NCBI RefSeq assembly: GCF_001830555.1
Contig: NZ_MIAM01000006.1
Coordinates: forward strand, 85,154-149,153
DNA length: 64,000 bases
Origin: Sphingopyxis sp. RIFCSPHIGHO2_12_FULL_65_19
Lineage (GTDB): Bacteria > Pseudomonadota > Alphaproteobacteria > Sphingomonadales > Sphingomonadaceae
Reading direction: 5' to 3'
In this document: in pieces, positions 1-8,671 of the stretch
Layout: the number at the start of each line of letters is the position of its first letter
Position numbering within the stretch: the stretch's first letter is position 1
The notes under the pieces: model-generated
What the model was told of the DNA's origin: nothing
Seen by the model: the letters and a program-made list of their open reading frames with translations, nothing else
The model's database searches: none
Position numbers and translations under genes: made by a program

Positions 1-79
1 CAGCCTCTCCGAACAACGGCCGTCCCCTTTGGTGGCGGGGCGATTGACCGCGCGCCTGTTTTTCCGGCAATGAGGCAAT

Positions 80-712
80 ATGGCTGAGAGAAAATCGACA
101 GCAGCGAAGACGGGGACGGGGACAGGGAAAACGGGGCGCACCTGGCGGCGGACCCCACCCCCCGAACACACGCCATCGACGCAGGAGTGGATCGACACCG
201 CGCGGCGCGCGCTGATCGACGATGGTATCGTCGGCGTGAAGATCGACCGGCTCGCCAAAATCGCGGGGGTTACCCGCGGCGGATTCTACTGGCGGTTCAA
301 GGATCATACCGAACTTCTCGACAAGCTGCTCGAGGACTGGCGCGCCAGCAACACGCAGCCGATGCTCGACGTGCTCGCGATGCCCGGAACCGTCAGCGAA
401 CGGCTGTCCCGCCTCGCGCATCTCTACATTTCCGAACAGGGGTTCAGTCCGGCCTATGACCGGGCGGTGCGGGCGTGGGCCAATTTGTCAGCCGACGTCG
501 AAACCGTCGTGCAAGAAGTTGACGCGATACGCATCGCCGCGATCCGCCAGGTGTTTGTCGATGGCGGTTACAGCGAGGATGATTCGATGATCCGCGCCCG
601 CATCGTCTATTTCCACCAGGTTGGATATTATGCGACCGGCCTCCAGGAATCGCTCGAGCAGCGGCAGGCGCTCATCCATCGTTATGTCGCGGTGTTTGCC
701 GGGCGCGATTGA
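80..712 (+). CDS. TetR/AcrR-family transcriptional regulator
   Basis: This encodes a 210-residue protein with an N-terminal TetR helix-turn-helix at about residues 38-85 (ALIDDG...KIDRLAKIAGVTRGGFYWRF, then a DHTELLDKLLEDW linker helix). The C-terminal ligand-binding half is variable, as is usual in this family. It is probably a cytoplasmic repressor. The gene points towards pip and the POT transporter. Palindromes of the form AATACA-N4-TGTATT occur at 835-850, in front of pip, and at 3480-3495, upstream of the next receptor gene, which makes this protein the natural candidate to bind them. The ligand is unknown; from context it may be a peptide or amino-acid derivative. The ATG at 80 is the first start in frame. 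Family call is firm; targets are inferred. Confidence 0.88.
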   Translation: MAERKSTAAKTGTGTGKTGRTWRRTPPPEHTPSTQEWIDTARRALIDDGIVGVKIDRLAKIAGVTRGGFYWRFKDHTELLDKLLEDWRASNTQPMLDVLAMPGTVSERLSRLAHLYISEQGFSPAYDRAVRAWANLSADVETVVQEVDAIRIAAIRQVFVDGGYSEDDSMIRARIVYFHQVGYYATGLQESLEQRQALIHRYVAVFAGRD

Positions 713-834
713 CGCGGCCGCGCGGCCATTGGCGCGATTGCCATTCATGCCGAGCAGCCACATGCGGCCATAGGGCCGCGCCGACCGCCGTGCGCGCATT
801 GCCCTTGACAGTCGGCGACCGCCAATGCAGTCAC

Positions 835-850
835 AATACATAACTGTATT
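835..850. promoter_or_regulatory. Candidate TetR operator upstream of pip
   Basis: The sequence AATACA-TAAC-TGTATT is an inverted repeat with 6-bp arms and a 4-bp spacer. It lies about 105 bp upstream of the pip start and 123 bp downstream of the TetR gene. A TTGACA hexamer at 805-810 could be a -35 element just upstream. The same arms and spacer length recur at 3480-3495. Confidence 0.55.
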
Positions 851-954
851 TATGACTCGGAGGGGCGTGGCATGCGGCGGTTTGGCCTGCGGAACGGAAA
901 GACGAATGAGCGGCGCGTGTGCCGCGCCACCGTTGCGGCGGGGATGGCGCGCCG

Positions 955-1929
955 ATGACGGCGCTCCGCACCCTATATCCCCCGATCGAGCCTTATGAGA
1001 CCGGGCTGCTCGACGTCGGCGACGGCCACCATGTCTATTATGAGCGCGTCGGCACGCGTGGCGGCAAGCCCGCGCTGTTCCTCCACGGCGGGCCGGGCGG
1101 CGGCATATCGCCATCGCATCGACGCCTGTTCAGCCCGGACCATTATGACGTCCTGCTGTTCGACCAGCGCGGCTGCGGACAATCGACGCCGCACGCGAGC
1201 ATCGACGACAATAGCACCTGGCATCTCGTCGCCGACATCGAAAGGCTGCGGGCGCTCGTCGGGGCCGAAAAATGGCTGGTGTTCGGGGGATCGTGGGGAT
1301 CGACGCTGGGCCTCGCTTACGCCCAAAAATATCCGCAGCACGTCAGCGAACTGGTCCTGCGCGGAATCTTCATGGTGACAAAGGCCGAAATCGACTGGTT
1401 CTACCGCCATGGTGTGTCGGAAGTTTTTCCAGAAAAATTTGCGATGCTCCAGGCGCCGATCCCGGAGGCCGAACGCGGCGACCTGGTGGCGGCCTATCAC
1501 CGCCGGTTGACCGGCGCCGATCCGATGGCGCGGGTCGCCGCGGCGCAGGCGTGGACGCGCTGGGAATGCGAGACGTCGACCCTGCTTCCCGACGCCGCGC
1601 TGGCCGCGCTGTGGCAGGACGAACATTATGCGCTCGCCTTTGCCCGGTTGGAAAATCACTATTTCACCCATGGCGCGTGGCTCGAGGACGGGCAATTGTT
1701 GCGCGATGCCCATCGCTTGCGCGGCATCGACGGCGTCATCGTTCATGGGCGGTACGACCTGCCGTGCCCCGCGAAATATGCCCATGCGCTCCACCAGGCC
1801 TGGCCTGAAGCCGATTTTCACCTGATCGACGGCGCCGGCCATGCCTATTCCGAACCGGGTATTCTGGACCAGTTGATCCGGGCAACCGACCGTTTCGCCG
1901 CGCCGGTTTCGCCCGACAGCGGGTCGTAG
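955..1929 (+). CDS. pip: Proline iminopeptidase (prolyl aminopeptidase, S33)
   Basis: An alpha/beta hydrolase that removes N-terminal proline from peptides, normally in the cytoplasm. Visible signatures are the oxyanion motif HGGPGGG, the strand-turn FDQRGCGQS, the nucleophile elbow GGSWGS (Ser113), an Asp in HGRYDLPCP, and the His in GAGHAYSEP near the C-terminus. The length of 324 residues matches the family. I chose the ATG at 955 because the protein then begins MTALRTLYPPIEPY, as bacterial Pip enzymes do; an in-frame GTG at 919 would only add 12 unconserved residues. It lies 4 nt before the POT transporter gene, so the two are probably co-transcribed: import of di/tripeptides followed by cytosolic cleavage. 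Confidence 0.93.
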   Translation: MTALRTLYPPIEPYETGLLDVGDGHHVYYERVGTRGGKPALFLHGGPGGGISPSHRRLFSPDHYDVLLFDQRGCGQSTPHASIDDNSTWHLVADIERLRALVGAEKWLVFGGSWGSTLGLAYAQKYPQHVSELVLRGIFMVTKAEIDWFYRHGVSEVFPEKFAMLQAPIPEAERGDLVAAYHRRLTGADPMARVAAAQAWTRWECETSTLLPDAALAALWQDEHYALAFARLENHYFTHGAWLEDGQLLRDAHRLRGIDGVIVHGRYDLPCPAKYAHALHQAWPEADFHLIDGAGHAYSEPGILDQLIRATDRFAAPVSPDSGS

Positions 1930-1933
1930 CCGC

Positions 1934-3322
1934 GTGGCGGCGGCGTCCATCCCGTCGGGCGGGGCAGGGGAACCGGCCGGGCACAGCTTTCTAGGTCATC
2001 CCAAGGGACTGGCCTATCTGGCCTTCACCGAGACGTGGGAGCGTTTCTCCTTTTATGGCATGTCGGCGCTGCTGCTGCTCTACATGATCCAGCATTTGCT
2101 GGCGCCGGGCGTCGCCGACGGCGTCCACGGCTTCGCCGGTCTCCGTTCGGCGATCGAGTCGCTCACCGGCCCGCTGTCCAACCAGGCGTTCGCCAGCCAG
2201 ATATTCAGCCTTTACACCGGGCTGGTCTATTTCACGCCGATTTTTGGCGGATTGCTGGCCGACCGGCTGCTGGGCCAGCGCCGCACGGTGGTGCTGGGCG
2301 CATTGCTGATGACGGCGGGGCATGCGTTGATGGCCTATGAAGCGGGCTTTCTGTTCGCGCTGTCGCTGCTGATCGCGGGAACCGGGTGCCTGAAGGGCAA
2401 TATCTCGGTCCAGGTCGGCCACCTCTATCGACTCACCGACGGCGGACGCCGCACCCGCGCCTTCGCGATCTTTTCCGCCGCGATCAACGTCGGCGCCTTG
2501 CTCGGCCCGCTGGTGTGCGGCATCTTGGCGCAAAGCTATGGCTGGCATGTCGGTTTCGGCATGGCAGGCGTGCTGATGCTGGTTGCGCTGGCGACCTATA
2601 TGGCGGGCTGGAAACATCTGCCGCCCGATCGCAAGCGACAGCGCGGGACCGCCGAAAGCAGCGGGCTGGCGACGGGCGATTGGCGGAACATCGCGGCGCT
2701 GCTGTTCCTCGCCGCGATCAGCATCCTGCCCTGTGCGGCCTATTTTCAGGAAATGAATGCCGGATTGCTCTTTATCGATGCGTCGGTCGATCGCAGCCTG
2801 TTCGGCTGGACGGTGCCGACCCCGTCGTTCAACGCGCTCGACGGCCTGTTCTGCATTCTGGCGGTGCCGACACTGATCGCAGTGTGGCGTCGGCAGGCGC
2901 GGCTGGGCGGCGAAACGCCGGAGATGACCAAGATCACGATCGGATACATGATCATCGCGGGCGCGAACCTGATGATGGTCATCCCCGCCGGATGGGCGGA
3001 TCGGGGCGAGGTTGTGGGCGCGATCTGGCCGGTCCTGCTTTATGCGTTGAACGCGCTCGGCTTTACCTTCTATTGGCCGACGCTGCTCGCGCTGTTCGCC
3101 CGCGCCGCACCGGCACAGGTCAATTCGACGATGATGGGGGCGGTGTTCCTGTCGGTCTTCCTCGGCAATCTGCTCGTCGGCCATGTTGCGACCTGGTGGG
3201 AGGCGATGAGCCACGCGAGTTTCTTTGCGTTGCACGCTGCGTTCGCCGCTGCCGCCATGGTGGTGATGCTGTTCGTCCGACGGCCGTTGCAGCGGATGCT
3301 CCTCGACGAAATCGACCAATAG
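1934..3322 (+). CDS. POT/PTR-family proton:oligopeptide symporter
   Basis: A 462-residue inner-membrane protein with about 12-14 hydrophobic segments. The N-terminus carries the family signature ETWERFSFYG (the ExxERFxYYG motif for proton-coupled transport), and the central GTGCLKGNISVQVGHLY matches the second POT signature. It should import di- and tripeptides with protons. Translation probably starts at the GTG at 1934, 4 nt after the pip stop codon, which implies translational coupling. With the aminopeptidase it forms a compact uptake-and-hydrolysis unit downstream of the candidate TetR operator. Substrate range cannot be read from the sequence. Confidence 0.9.
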   Translation: MAAASIPSGGAGEPAGHSFLGHPKGLAYLAFTETWERFSFYGMSALLLLYMIQHLLAPGVADGVHGFAGLRSAIESLTGPLSNQAFASQIFSLYTGLVYFTPIFGGLLADRLLGQRRTVVLGALLMTAGHALMAYEAGFLFALSLLIAGTGCLKGNISVQVGHLYRLTDGGRRTRAFAIFSAAINVGALLGPLVCGILAQSYGWHVGFGMAGVLMLVALATYMAGWKHLPPDRKRQRGTAESSGLATGDWRNIAALLFLAAISILPCAAYFQEMNAGLLFIDASVDRSLFGWTVPTPSFNALDGLFCILAVPTLIAVWRRQARLGGETPEMTKITIGYMIIAGANLMMVIPAGWADRGEVVGAIWPVLLYALNALGFTFYWPTLLALFARAAPAQVNSTMMGAVFLSVFLGNLLVGHVATWWEAMSHASFFALHAAFAAAAMVVMLFVRRPLQRMLLDEIDQ

Positions 3323-3749
3323 ATTTTGTTTGCTTTTCGGCTCTGTCGCCGCGCCGCGCGGCCGGGCGACCGACGGGTTCGCGGCCTGTGCGGGGCACGC
3401 CGCCGATTGTCGGGCGCGCCGCGAAACCGCGCCATCACGCCCCGGAGCAAGACGAAAAAACCCGTGACAGTTTGTTGACAATACATTGATGTATTGTAAA
3501 ACGAATCAGGTTGGAGTGCGAGGGGAATCAAAGGGAGCCGGAAGGAGGCGCCGGACGCGAAATGTCGTCGGCGTCCCATGTCTGGACGGCAGGAAGATCG
3601 GGACGGGTTTTGCGCGGCGCGCTTTTCCCGGTGCATCCGCGGTGGCGTGTCTGCGCACCCCGGTTCGAGGCCACGCGGCCTGGCACGGTGATGACTATAC
3701 CATTGTTATTTAATTACAATATCGGTTTCGTCCATTAGAGGAGGGTCAT
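3323..3749. promoter_or_regulatory. 427-bp intergenic regulatory region
   Basis: There is no convincing gene here; the short open frames lack a ribosome-binding site and family resemblance. It holds a candidate TetR operator (3480-3495), preceded by a TTGACA hexamer at 3475-3480, and an AT-rich stretch around 3700-3725 just before the receptor gene that could be its core promoter. A strong Shine-Dalgarno (AGAGGAGGG, 3737-3745) precedes the GTG at 3750. Confidence 0.5.
3480..3495. promoter_or_regulatory. Candidate TetR operator upstream of the TonB receptor operon
   Basis: The sequence AATACA-TTGA-TGTATT; with flanking bases it extends to the arms CAATACAT and ATGTATTG around a 2-bp centre (3479-3496). 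It shares arms and spacing with the site at 835-850. It overlaps the end of a TTGACA -35-like hexamer, consistent with repression. Confidence 0.55.
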
Positions 3750-6152
3750 GTGGCACGTAGGGGGATAACGGCGACTTTGGTCGCGAGCGTTTCGACATTG
3801 ATGTTCGGCGCGGGGGCCGGGGCCCAAGAGGCGGGCGTCGCGGCGAGCGAGGCCGACGAGATCGTCGTCACCGCCCGGTTTCGCGAGGAATCGATTCAGG
3901 ATATCGGCGGCAGCATCGCGGCGCTCGATGGCGAGGAGCTGCAACGATCGGGGATCGTCGATTTCGAGGATCTGGCGAACCGCGTCGCGGGTGTCGAATT
4001 GCTCGATCGCGGGCCCAACACGAATGAAATCAACATTCGCGGCGTGACCAACAGCACCCAGGTTTCGGGCAACGCGCTCCAGCCGCTCGTTTCGATCCTT
4101 GTCGACGACATCTCGGTGGCGTCGTCGTCCGCATCGCAGCGCGACTTCAACTTTTTCGATTTCGACCGGGTCGAAGTCCTGCGCGGTCCGCAGCCGACCT
4201 ATTTCGGCGAAGGCGCGATGGGCGGGGTGATCCGCTATTTTTCGGCCGACCCCGACCTCGACAGCGGAAAGACGGTCGAAGGCACCTGGAGCGGCGGCGT
4301 CAGCGCGACCAACAACGGCGGTTTCAACTATCGGGTCGAAAACGCGACGAGCCTGATCCTTGTCCCCGAAAAGCTCGGCATCCGGATGGTCGGTTTCTAT
4401 CGCAAGGACGATGGCTACATCGACAATCCGGGCCTCAACAAGAATAATATGAATGATTTTGAATCCTATGGCGGGCGCGCGATCATCGTGGCCCGGCCGA
4501 CGGAAAATCTGACCCTGCGCCTGGCGGCGCATGTCGGGCGCGACGACATCGGCGAGCTTAATTTCATCGAACCGACGACCATCGGCGACAGCGTCGGCAC
4601 CGAAGACCTGATCGCGCCGTCGTTGAGCCTGATCGACGGTTTGAACCAGGACGACTTCGAGCTTTATAGCGGCAAAATCTCGTACAATTCGGGGCCGATC
4701 ACGATCGAGTCCATCACCGGCCTGTACAAGCGTCGGCGTGAAGCGGAAACGTTCAGCTCGGCCTATACCTATGGGTTCGAGGGTTTCTTCAACGCTTTCC
4801 CGCCGTTCGATACCGCCAGCAACCTCCTGTCGTCCGACCTGACCGCGATCGCGCAGACGCGCGGCAAGGAACGCAGCGTGTCGCAGGAGTTTCGTTTCGT
4901 TTCGGACTTCGACTCGCCGCTCAACGTCACCGCAGGCGGCTTTTTCCAGGATACGAAGTCGACCTCGACCGCGCTGGTGACCGGCGACGGCTATGCCAAT
5001 ATCACCGATACGGGGTCGACAGAGATCGAACGCAGCACGACGCGGATCGATACCCGGCAATTCTCCGGCTTCGTCGAACTGAGCTATGACGTGACGGACC
5101 GGCTGCGGCTTTTTGCCGGCGCGCGCTACGTCAACGAAAAGGTGACATCGACGCTGGTCGAATCCTTTGTCATCGGCATCTTCTCCCCGATCTTCACCGA
5201 TCCCAGCGATATTTTTGCGCCAATCTATTTCCCGGTGCCGAACGATGTTGAGGCGCTGAACGCGCCGGGCGGGCCGGGGACGAGTTTCGACTTCAAACTC
5301 AATACCTTCCTGCCGCGCGTGGCGTTTGAATATGACATCAGCGACGATGTGATGCTGTATGGCACGCTGGCGCGCGGTGTGCGCAACGGCGGGCTCAACA
5401 GTCCCTTCTCGGCGCTGGGTTTCGGGCCGGTGGGATCACCCGAGTTCGAGGATGCGCTGACCTATGGATCGGACGACATCGTCACGGGTGAAATCGGGGT
5501 CAAGTCGCGGTTGATGGATGACAAGCTGACGTTGAACCTTGCCGGTTTCTATTCGGATTTCGACAATCCGCAGATTGGGATCAGCAACCCCGGCGCGCTC
5601 ACTGCCAACGGACCGCAGCTTCGCATCTATGGGCTGGAAGTCGAGAGCGTCTACAAGGCCAGCAGCAATGTCTCGCTCTTTTTCAGCGGCAATCTGACCG
5701 AAGCCGAATATACCAAGGGCATGTCGGTGTTTGCCGTCGCCGGGGCACCGGCGGATTATCAGGATCTTGCCAAGGGGAACCGGCCGCCGAACGTTCCGAG
5801 CCTGTCCTTTTCGACCGGCGCGGATCTTCGCTACCCGCTGGGCAGCGACGACCTGGAACTGACCGGACAGATTGCCTTCCAATATATTGGCGAGCGCGAA
5901 ACGTTTCCGCAGAATTTCGCGACGGGCAAATTGGGCAGCATGGAAATGCTGAACCTGCGCGTCGGGCTGGAACGCGAATGGTGGTCGCTGACGGCCTATA
6001 TGACGAACGTGCTCAACGATCTGGAATTGCAGGCGACGACCATCCCGACCAGTTCGGCGCGATTGGTCAACGGCGTGCTCGACGGACCGTTGTCGTCGGC
6101 CTTCATCAATCGTCCGCGGACGACGGGCCTGACATTGACTGTTCGTTACTAA
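3750..6152 (+). CDS. TonB-dependent outer-membrane receptor (region 1)
   Basis: An 800-residue receptor with a signal peptide (about residues 1-25, ending AGAQ), a TonB box DEIVVTA at 36-42, a plug domain (NEINIRGVTN, VEVLRGPQPTYFGEGAMGGVIRYF) and a 22-strand-type barrel ending in a terminal aromatic (TVRY). It should bring a substrate across the outer membrane using TonB-ExbBD energy. The GTG start is supported by a strong Shine-Dalgarno. It is followed by S9 and M19 peptidases and D-amino-acid enzymes, so a peptide or peptidoglycan-derived substrate is likely. That substrate is inferred from context only. Confidence 0.92.
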   Translation: MARRGITATLVASVSTLMFGAGAGAQEAGVAASEADEIVVTARFREESIQDIGGSIAALDGEELQRSGIVDFEDLANRVAGVELLDRGPNTNEINIRGVTNSTQVSGNALQPLVSILVDDISVASSSASQRDFNFFDFDRVEVLRGPQPTYFGEGAMGGVIRYFSADPDLDSGKTVEGTWSGGVSATNNGGFNYRVENATSLILVPEKLGIRMVGFYRKDDGYIDNPGLNKNNMNDFESYGGRAIIVARPTENLTLRLAAHVGRDDIGELNFIEPTTIGDSVGTEDLIAPSLSLIDGLNQDDFELYSGKISYNSGPITIESITGLYKRRREAETFSSAYTYGFEGFFNAFPPFDTASNLLSSDLTAIAQTRGKERSVSQEFRFVSDFDSPLNVTAGGFFQDTKSTSTALVTGDGYANITDTGSTEIERSTTRIDTRQFSGFVELSYDVTDRLRLFAGARYVNEKVTSTLVESFVIGIFSPIFTDPSDIFAPIYFPVPNDVEALNAPGGPGTSFDFKLNTFLPRVAFEYDISDDVMLYGTLARGVRNGGLNSPFSALGFGPVGSPEFEDALTYGSDDIVTGEIGVKSRLMDDKLTLNLAGFYSDFDNPQIGISNPGALTANGPQLRIYGLEVESVYKASSNVSLFFSGNLTEAEYTKGMSVFAVAGAPADYQDLAKGNRPPNVPSLSFSTGADLRYPLGSDDLELTGQIAFQYIGERETFPQNFATGKLGSMEMLNLRVGLEREWWSLTAYMTNVLNDLELQATTIPTSSARLVNGVLDGPLSSAFINRPRTTGLTLTVRY

Positions 6153-6223
6153 TGATGTCCCAGATGGCGGCGGTTCGTTCTCGCAACGGATCGCCGTCAC
6201 CACGTCGCTATCCAGGAAATTCG

Positions 6224-8650
6224 ATGATCGACGCTTATGTTCGACGCCTGTTGGCGGCAGCACTGCTGGTTCTGGGGGCCACATCGGCCAGCGCGTCGCC
6301 GGGCCAGGCGGACCAACAGGACGGCGCACTGACGCGCGCCGACGTCGAACGAGCCGCCGCTTTCTATCCGGCAAATGTCCGCAAGCTCGTGCGCAACGCT
6401 GCGCCAGTGCCCAACTGGATCGCGGGCAGCGATCGCTTCTGGTATCGGCATGAAATCGACGGCGGCTTCCGCTTCCTGACCGTCGACGCCGCGACGGGGC
6501 GTGCCGAACCCTCGTTCGACCACAAGGCCGTCGCGGCGATGCTGTCGCGCGCATTGGGCAAGGAGGTGTCTCCCACCCAATTGCCGTTCGGGTCGATCAC
6601 TTATTCGCAGGATATGCGGGACATTTCCTTTGCGGCCGGGGACCGATCGTTCCAATGCGACCGGGCCGGGACGCGGTGCAAGGATATGGCGGCGATCGCG
6701 CCCGACCCCGCCATCGTCGCGTCGCCCGACGGCAAGCGCGCGCTGTTCACGCGCGACAGCAACTTGTGGCTTCGCGATATGGCGACGGGCGCGGAACGGC
6801 CGCTGACCACCGATGGCACCGCAGAGTTCCCCTATCAATATACCGCGTTCAAGACGACCTATGTCGAGGAACGGCGCGGACAGGCCAAACCGACCTATGC
6901 GGGTGCGACCTGGTCGCCCGATGGCCGCTATGTGCTCGCGATCCGCACGGACCGCCGCGGCGTGAAGACCGCACCCTATGTGGTCGAATATCTTCCCCCG
7001 GATTCGCCGCGCCCGATCGCGCACCAGATCGCGATGCCGACCCCCGCCGACGCGCCCGAAACCCCCTATGCGCTGGTCCTGATCGACCTTCACGACGGTG
7101 GGATCGTGCCGGTCGATGGCGGTGCGCTGGGGTTCAACGACTATGCGCCCTATTGGGCGATCGTCGGCGAACCGGGTTGGGACATAGCGGACGGCGCATT
7201 ATATCTGGCGACATCGACCCGCGATTCGCGCGCGCTCGGCCTGGTGGCGATCAACCTCGACGACGGGACCAGTCGCACGGTGCTGGAGGAACGCGCCGAC
7301 CAGTTCCTCAACCTCAACCCCTTCGACTATCACGTCCCCAACATACGCCTGCTGGCGGCGCGCGACGAGATATTGTGGTGGTCGCAGCGCAGCGGCTGGG
7401 GGCATCTCTATCGCTATGACGCCCGGACAGGGGCGCTCAAGAATGCGGTGACGAGGGGCGACTGGGCGGTATTCGACATCGTCCGCGTCGATGAGGCGGC
7501 AGGGTTCGTCTATTTCACGGCGGGCGGGAAAGAGGCCGGGCGGAACCCCTATTACCGCCATCTTTATCGCGCCGACCTTCGCGGGGGTGATCCGAAGCTG
7601 CTGACCCCCGAGGATGCCGATCATTCCTACACCAACTTCCCGGCGCGGGGGCTAAACGGCCATTGGGATACGCCGGTGGAGCGGTTTTCGCCCAGCGGCC
7701 GCTATTTCGTCGACTCGCATTCGACGATCGCGACGCCGCCGACCACGCTGGTCCGCCGGTCCGACGGGACATTGGTCGCGAAACTTGTCGACGCCGACGC
7801 CAGCGCGTTGCGCGCAACCGGCTGGACCCCGCCCGAACGGCTTGTCGCGAAAAGCGCCGACGGGACGCACGACATCTATGGCGTGCTCATCAAGCCGACG
7901 AATTTCGACGCGCGCAAACGCTATCCGGTGATCGAGCAAATCTATGCCGGCCCGCAGGTGTCCTTCGCGCCGCAGGGGTTCACCGACGCGATCGGCGCGC
8001 GCGCGGCCTATATGCAGGCGCTGGCGGAACTGGGCTTCGTCATCGTCGTTCAGGACGGGCGCGGGACGCCCCGGCGGTCGCGCGACTTTCACATGGCGCC
8101 GATGCAGGACGAGGATTCGATCGCGCTGGCCGATCATGTCGCGGGCATTCGGGCGGCGGCGGCCAGCCGCCCCTATATGGACCTGGACCGGGTCGGCATT
8201 ACCGGCATTTCTTTCGGCGGCTATGCGTCGGCGCGCGCGATGCTGCTCTTCCCCGAATTTTACAAGGCCGGGGTCTCGATCGCCGGACCGCACGATTACC
8301 GCACGATGATTTCGTCGATCTCGCTCGAGCGTTTCTTTGGCGTGCCGGGCGAAAAGGGCGCGAAGGATGACAGCTATACGCGGGTCGACAACCTGCACCT
8401 TGCCGATCGCCTGACCGGCAAGCTGATGCTCGTCGCGGGCGACATCGACCAGAATGTGCCGTTCAACCAGACGGTCGCATTATCCGACGCGCTGATCAGG
8501 GCGGGCAAGGAATTCGACCTGGTTCTGGTGCCCAATGCCGCGCATGACGTCGGTTATCACCCCTATGTCGCGCGGCGGCTGGCGGGATATTTCCTGCGCC
8601 ATTTGAGGGGCCAGGAACCGCCTGTCCCGTTCGCGCAGCCGTTGAAATAA
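6224..8650 (+). CDS. S9-family peptidase (prolyl oligopeptidase / DPP-IV type), exported
   Basis: An 808-residue serine peptidase with a signal peptide (MIDAYVRRLLAAALLVLGATSASA), a DPP-IV-like beta-propeller N-terminal domain (ATWSPDGRYVLAI, WSQRSGWGHLYRYD) and a C-terminal alpha/beta-hydrolase domain. The visible triad is Ser663 in GISFGGYAS, Asp742 in GDIDQNV and His774 in NAAHD. It probably removes X-Pro or similar dipeptides in the periplasm. The open frame extends upstream into the receptor gene, but the ATG at 6224 has an AGGA Shine-Dalgarno 7 nt before it and begins exactly at the signal peptide. It follows the receptor gene by 71 nt, so an operon is likely. Confidence 0.9.
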   Translation: MIDAYVRRLLAAALLVLGATSASASPGQADQQDGALTRADVERAAAFYPANVRKLVRNAAPVPNWIAGSDRFWYRHEIDGGFRFLTVDAATGRAEPSFDHKAVAAMLSRALGKEVSPTQLPFGSITYSQDMRDISFAAGDRSFQCDRAGTRCKDMAAIAPDPAIVASPDGKRALFTRDSNLWLRDMATGAERPLTTDGTAEFPYQYTAFKTTYVEERRGQAKPTYAGATWSPDGRYVLAIRTDRRGVKTAPYVVEYLPPDSPRPIAHQIAMPTPADAPETPYALVLIDLHDGGIVPVDGGALGFNDYAPYWAIVGEPGWDIADGALYLATSTRDSRALGLVAINLDDGTSRTVLEERADQFLNLNPFDYHVPNIRLLAARDEILWWSQRSGWGHLYRYDARTGALKNAVTRGDWAVFDIVRVDEAAGFVYFTAGGKEAGRNPYYRHLYRADLRGGDPKLLTPEDADHSYTNFPARGLNGHWDTPVERFSPSGRYFVDSHSTIATPPTTLVRRSDGTLVAKLVDADASALRATGWTPPERLVAKSADGTHDIYGVLIKPTNFDARKRYPVIEQIYAGPQVSFAPQGFTDAIGARAAYMQALAELGFVIVVQDGRGTPRRSRDFHMAPMQDEDSIALADHVAGIRAAAASRPYMDLDRVGITGISFGGYASARAMLLFPEFYKAGVSIAGPHDYRTMISSISLERFFGVPGEKGAKDDSYTRVDNLHLADRLTGKLMLVAGDIDQNVPFNQTVALSDALIRAGKEFDLVLVPNAAHDVGYHPYVARRLAGYFLRHLRGQEPPVPFAQPLK

Positions 8651-8671
8651 ATGTTGCCTGGTGGAGATGGA

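Noticed and set aside
3343..3371. GC-rich stem (GTCGCC ... GGCGAC) after the POT transporter gene
   Set aside because: No T-tract follows on either strand, so it does not qualify as an intrinsic terminator.
3486..3738. Two overlapping small frames of about 75 codons before the first receptor gene
   Set aside because: No ribosome-binding site, Arg-rich composition, and they run through the likely operator and promoter.
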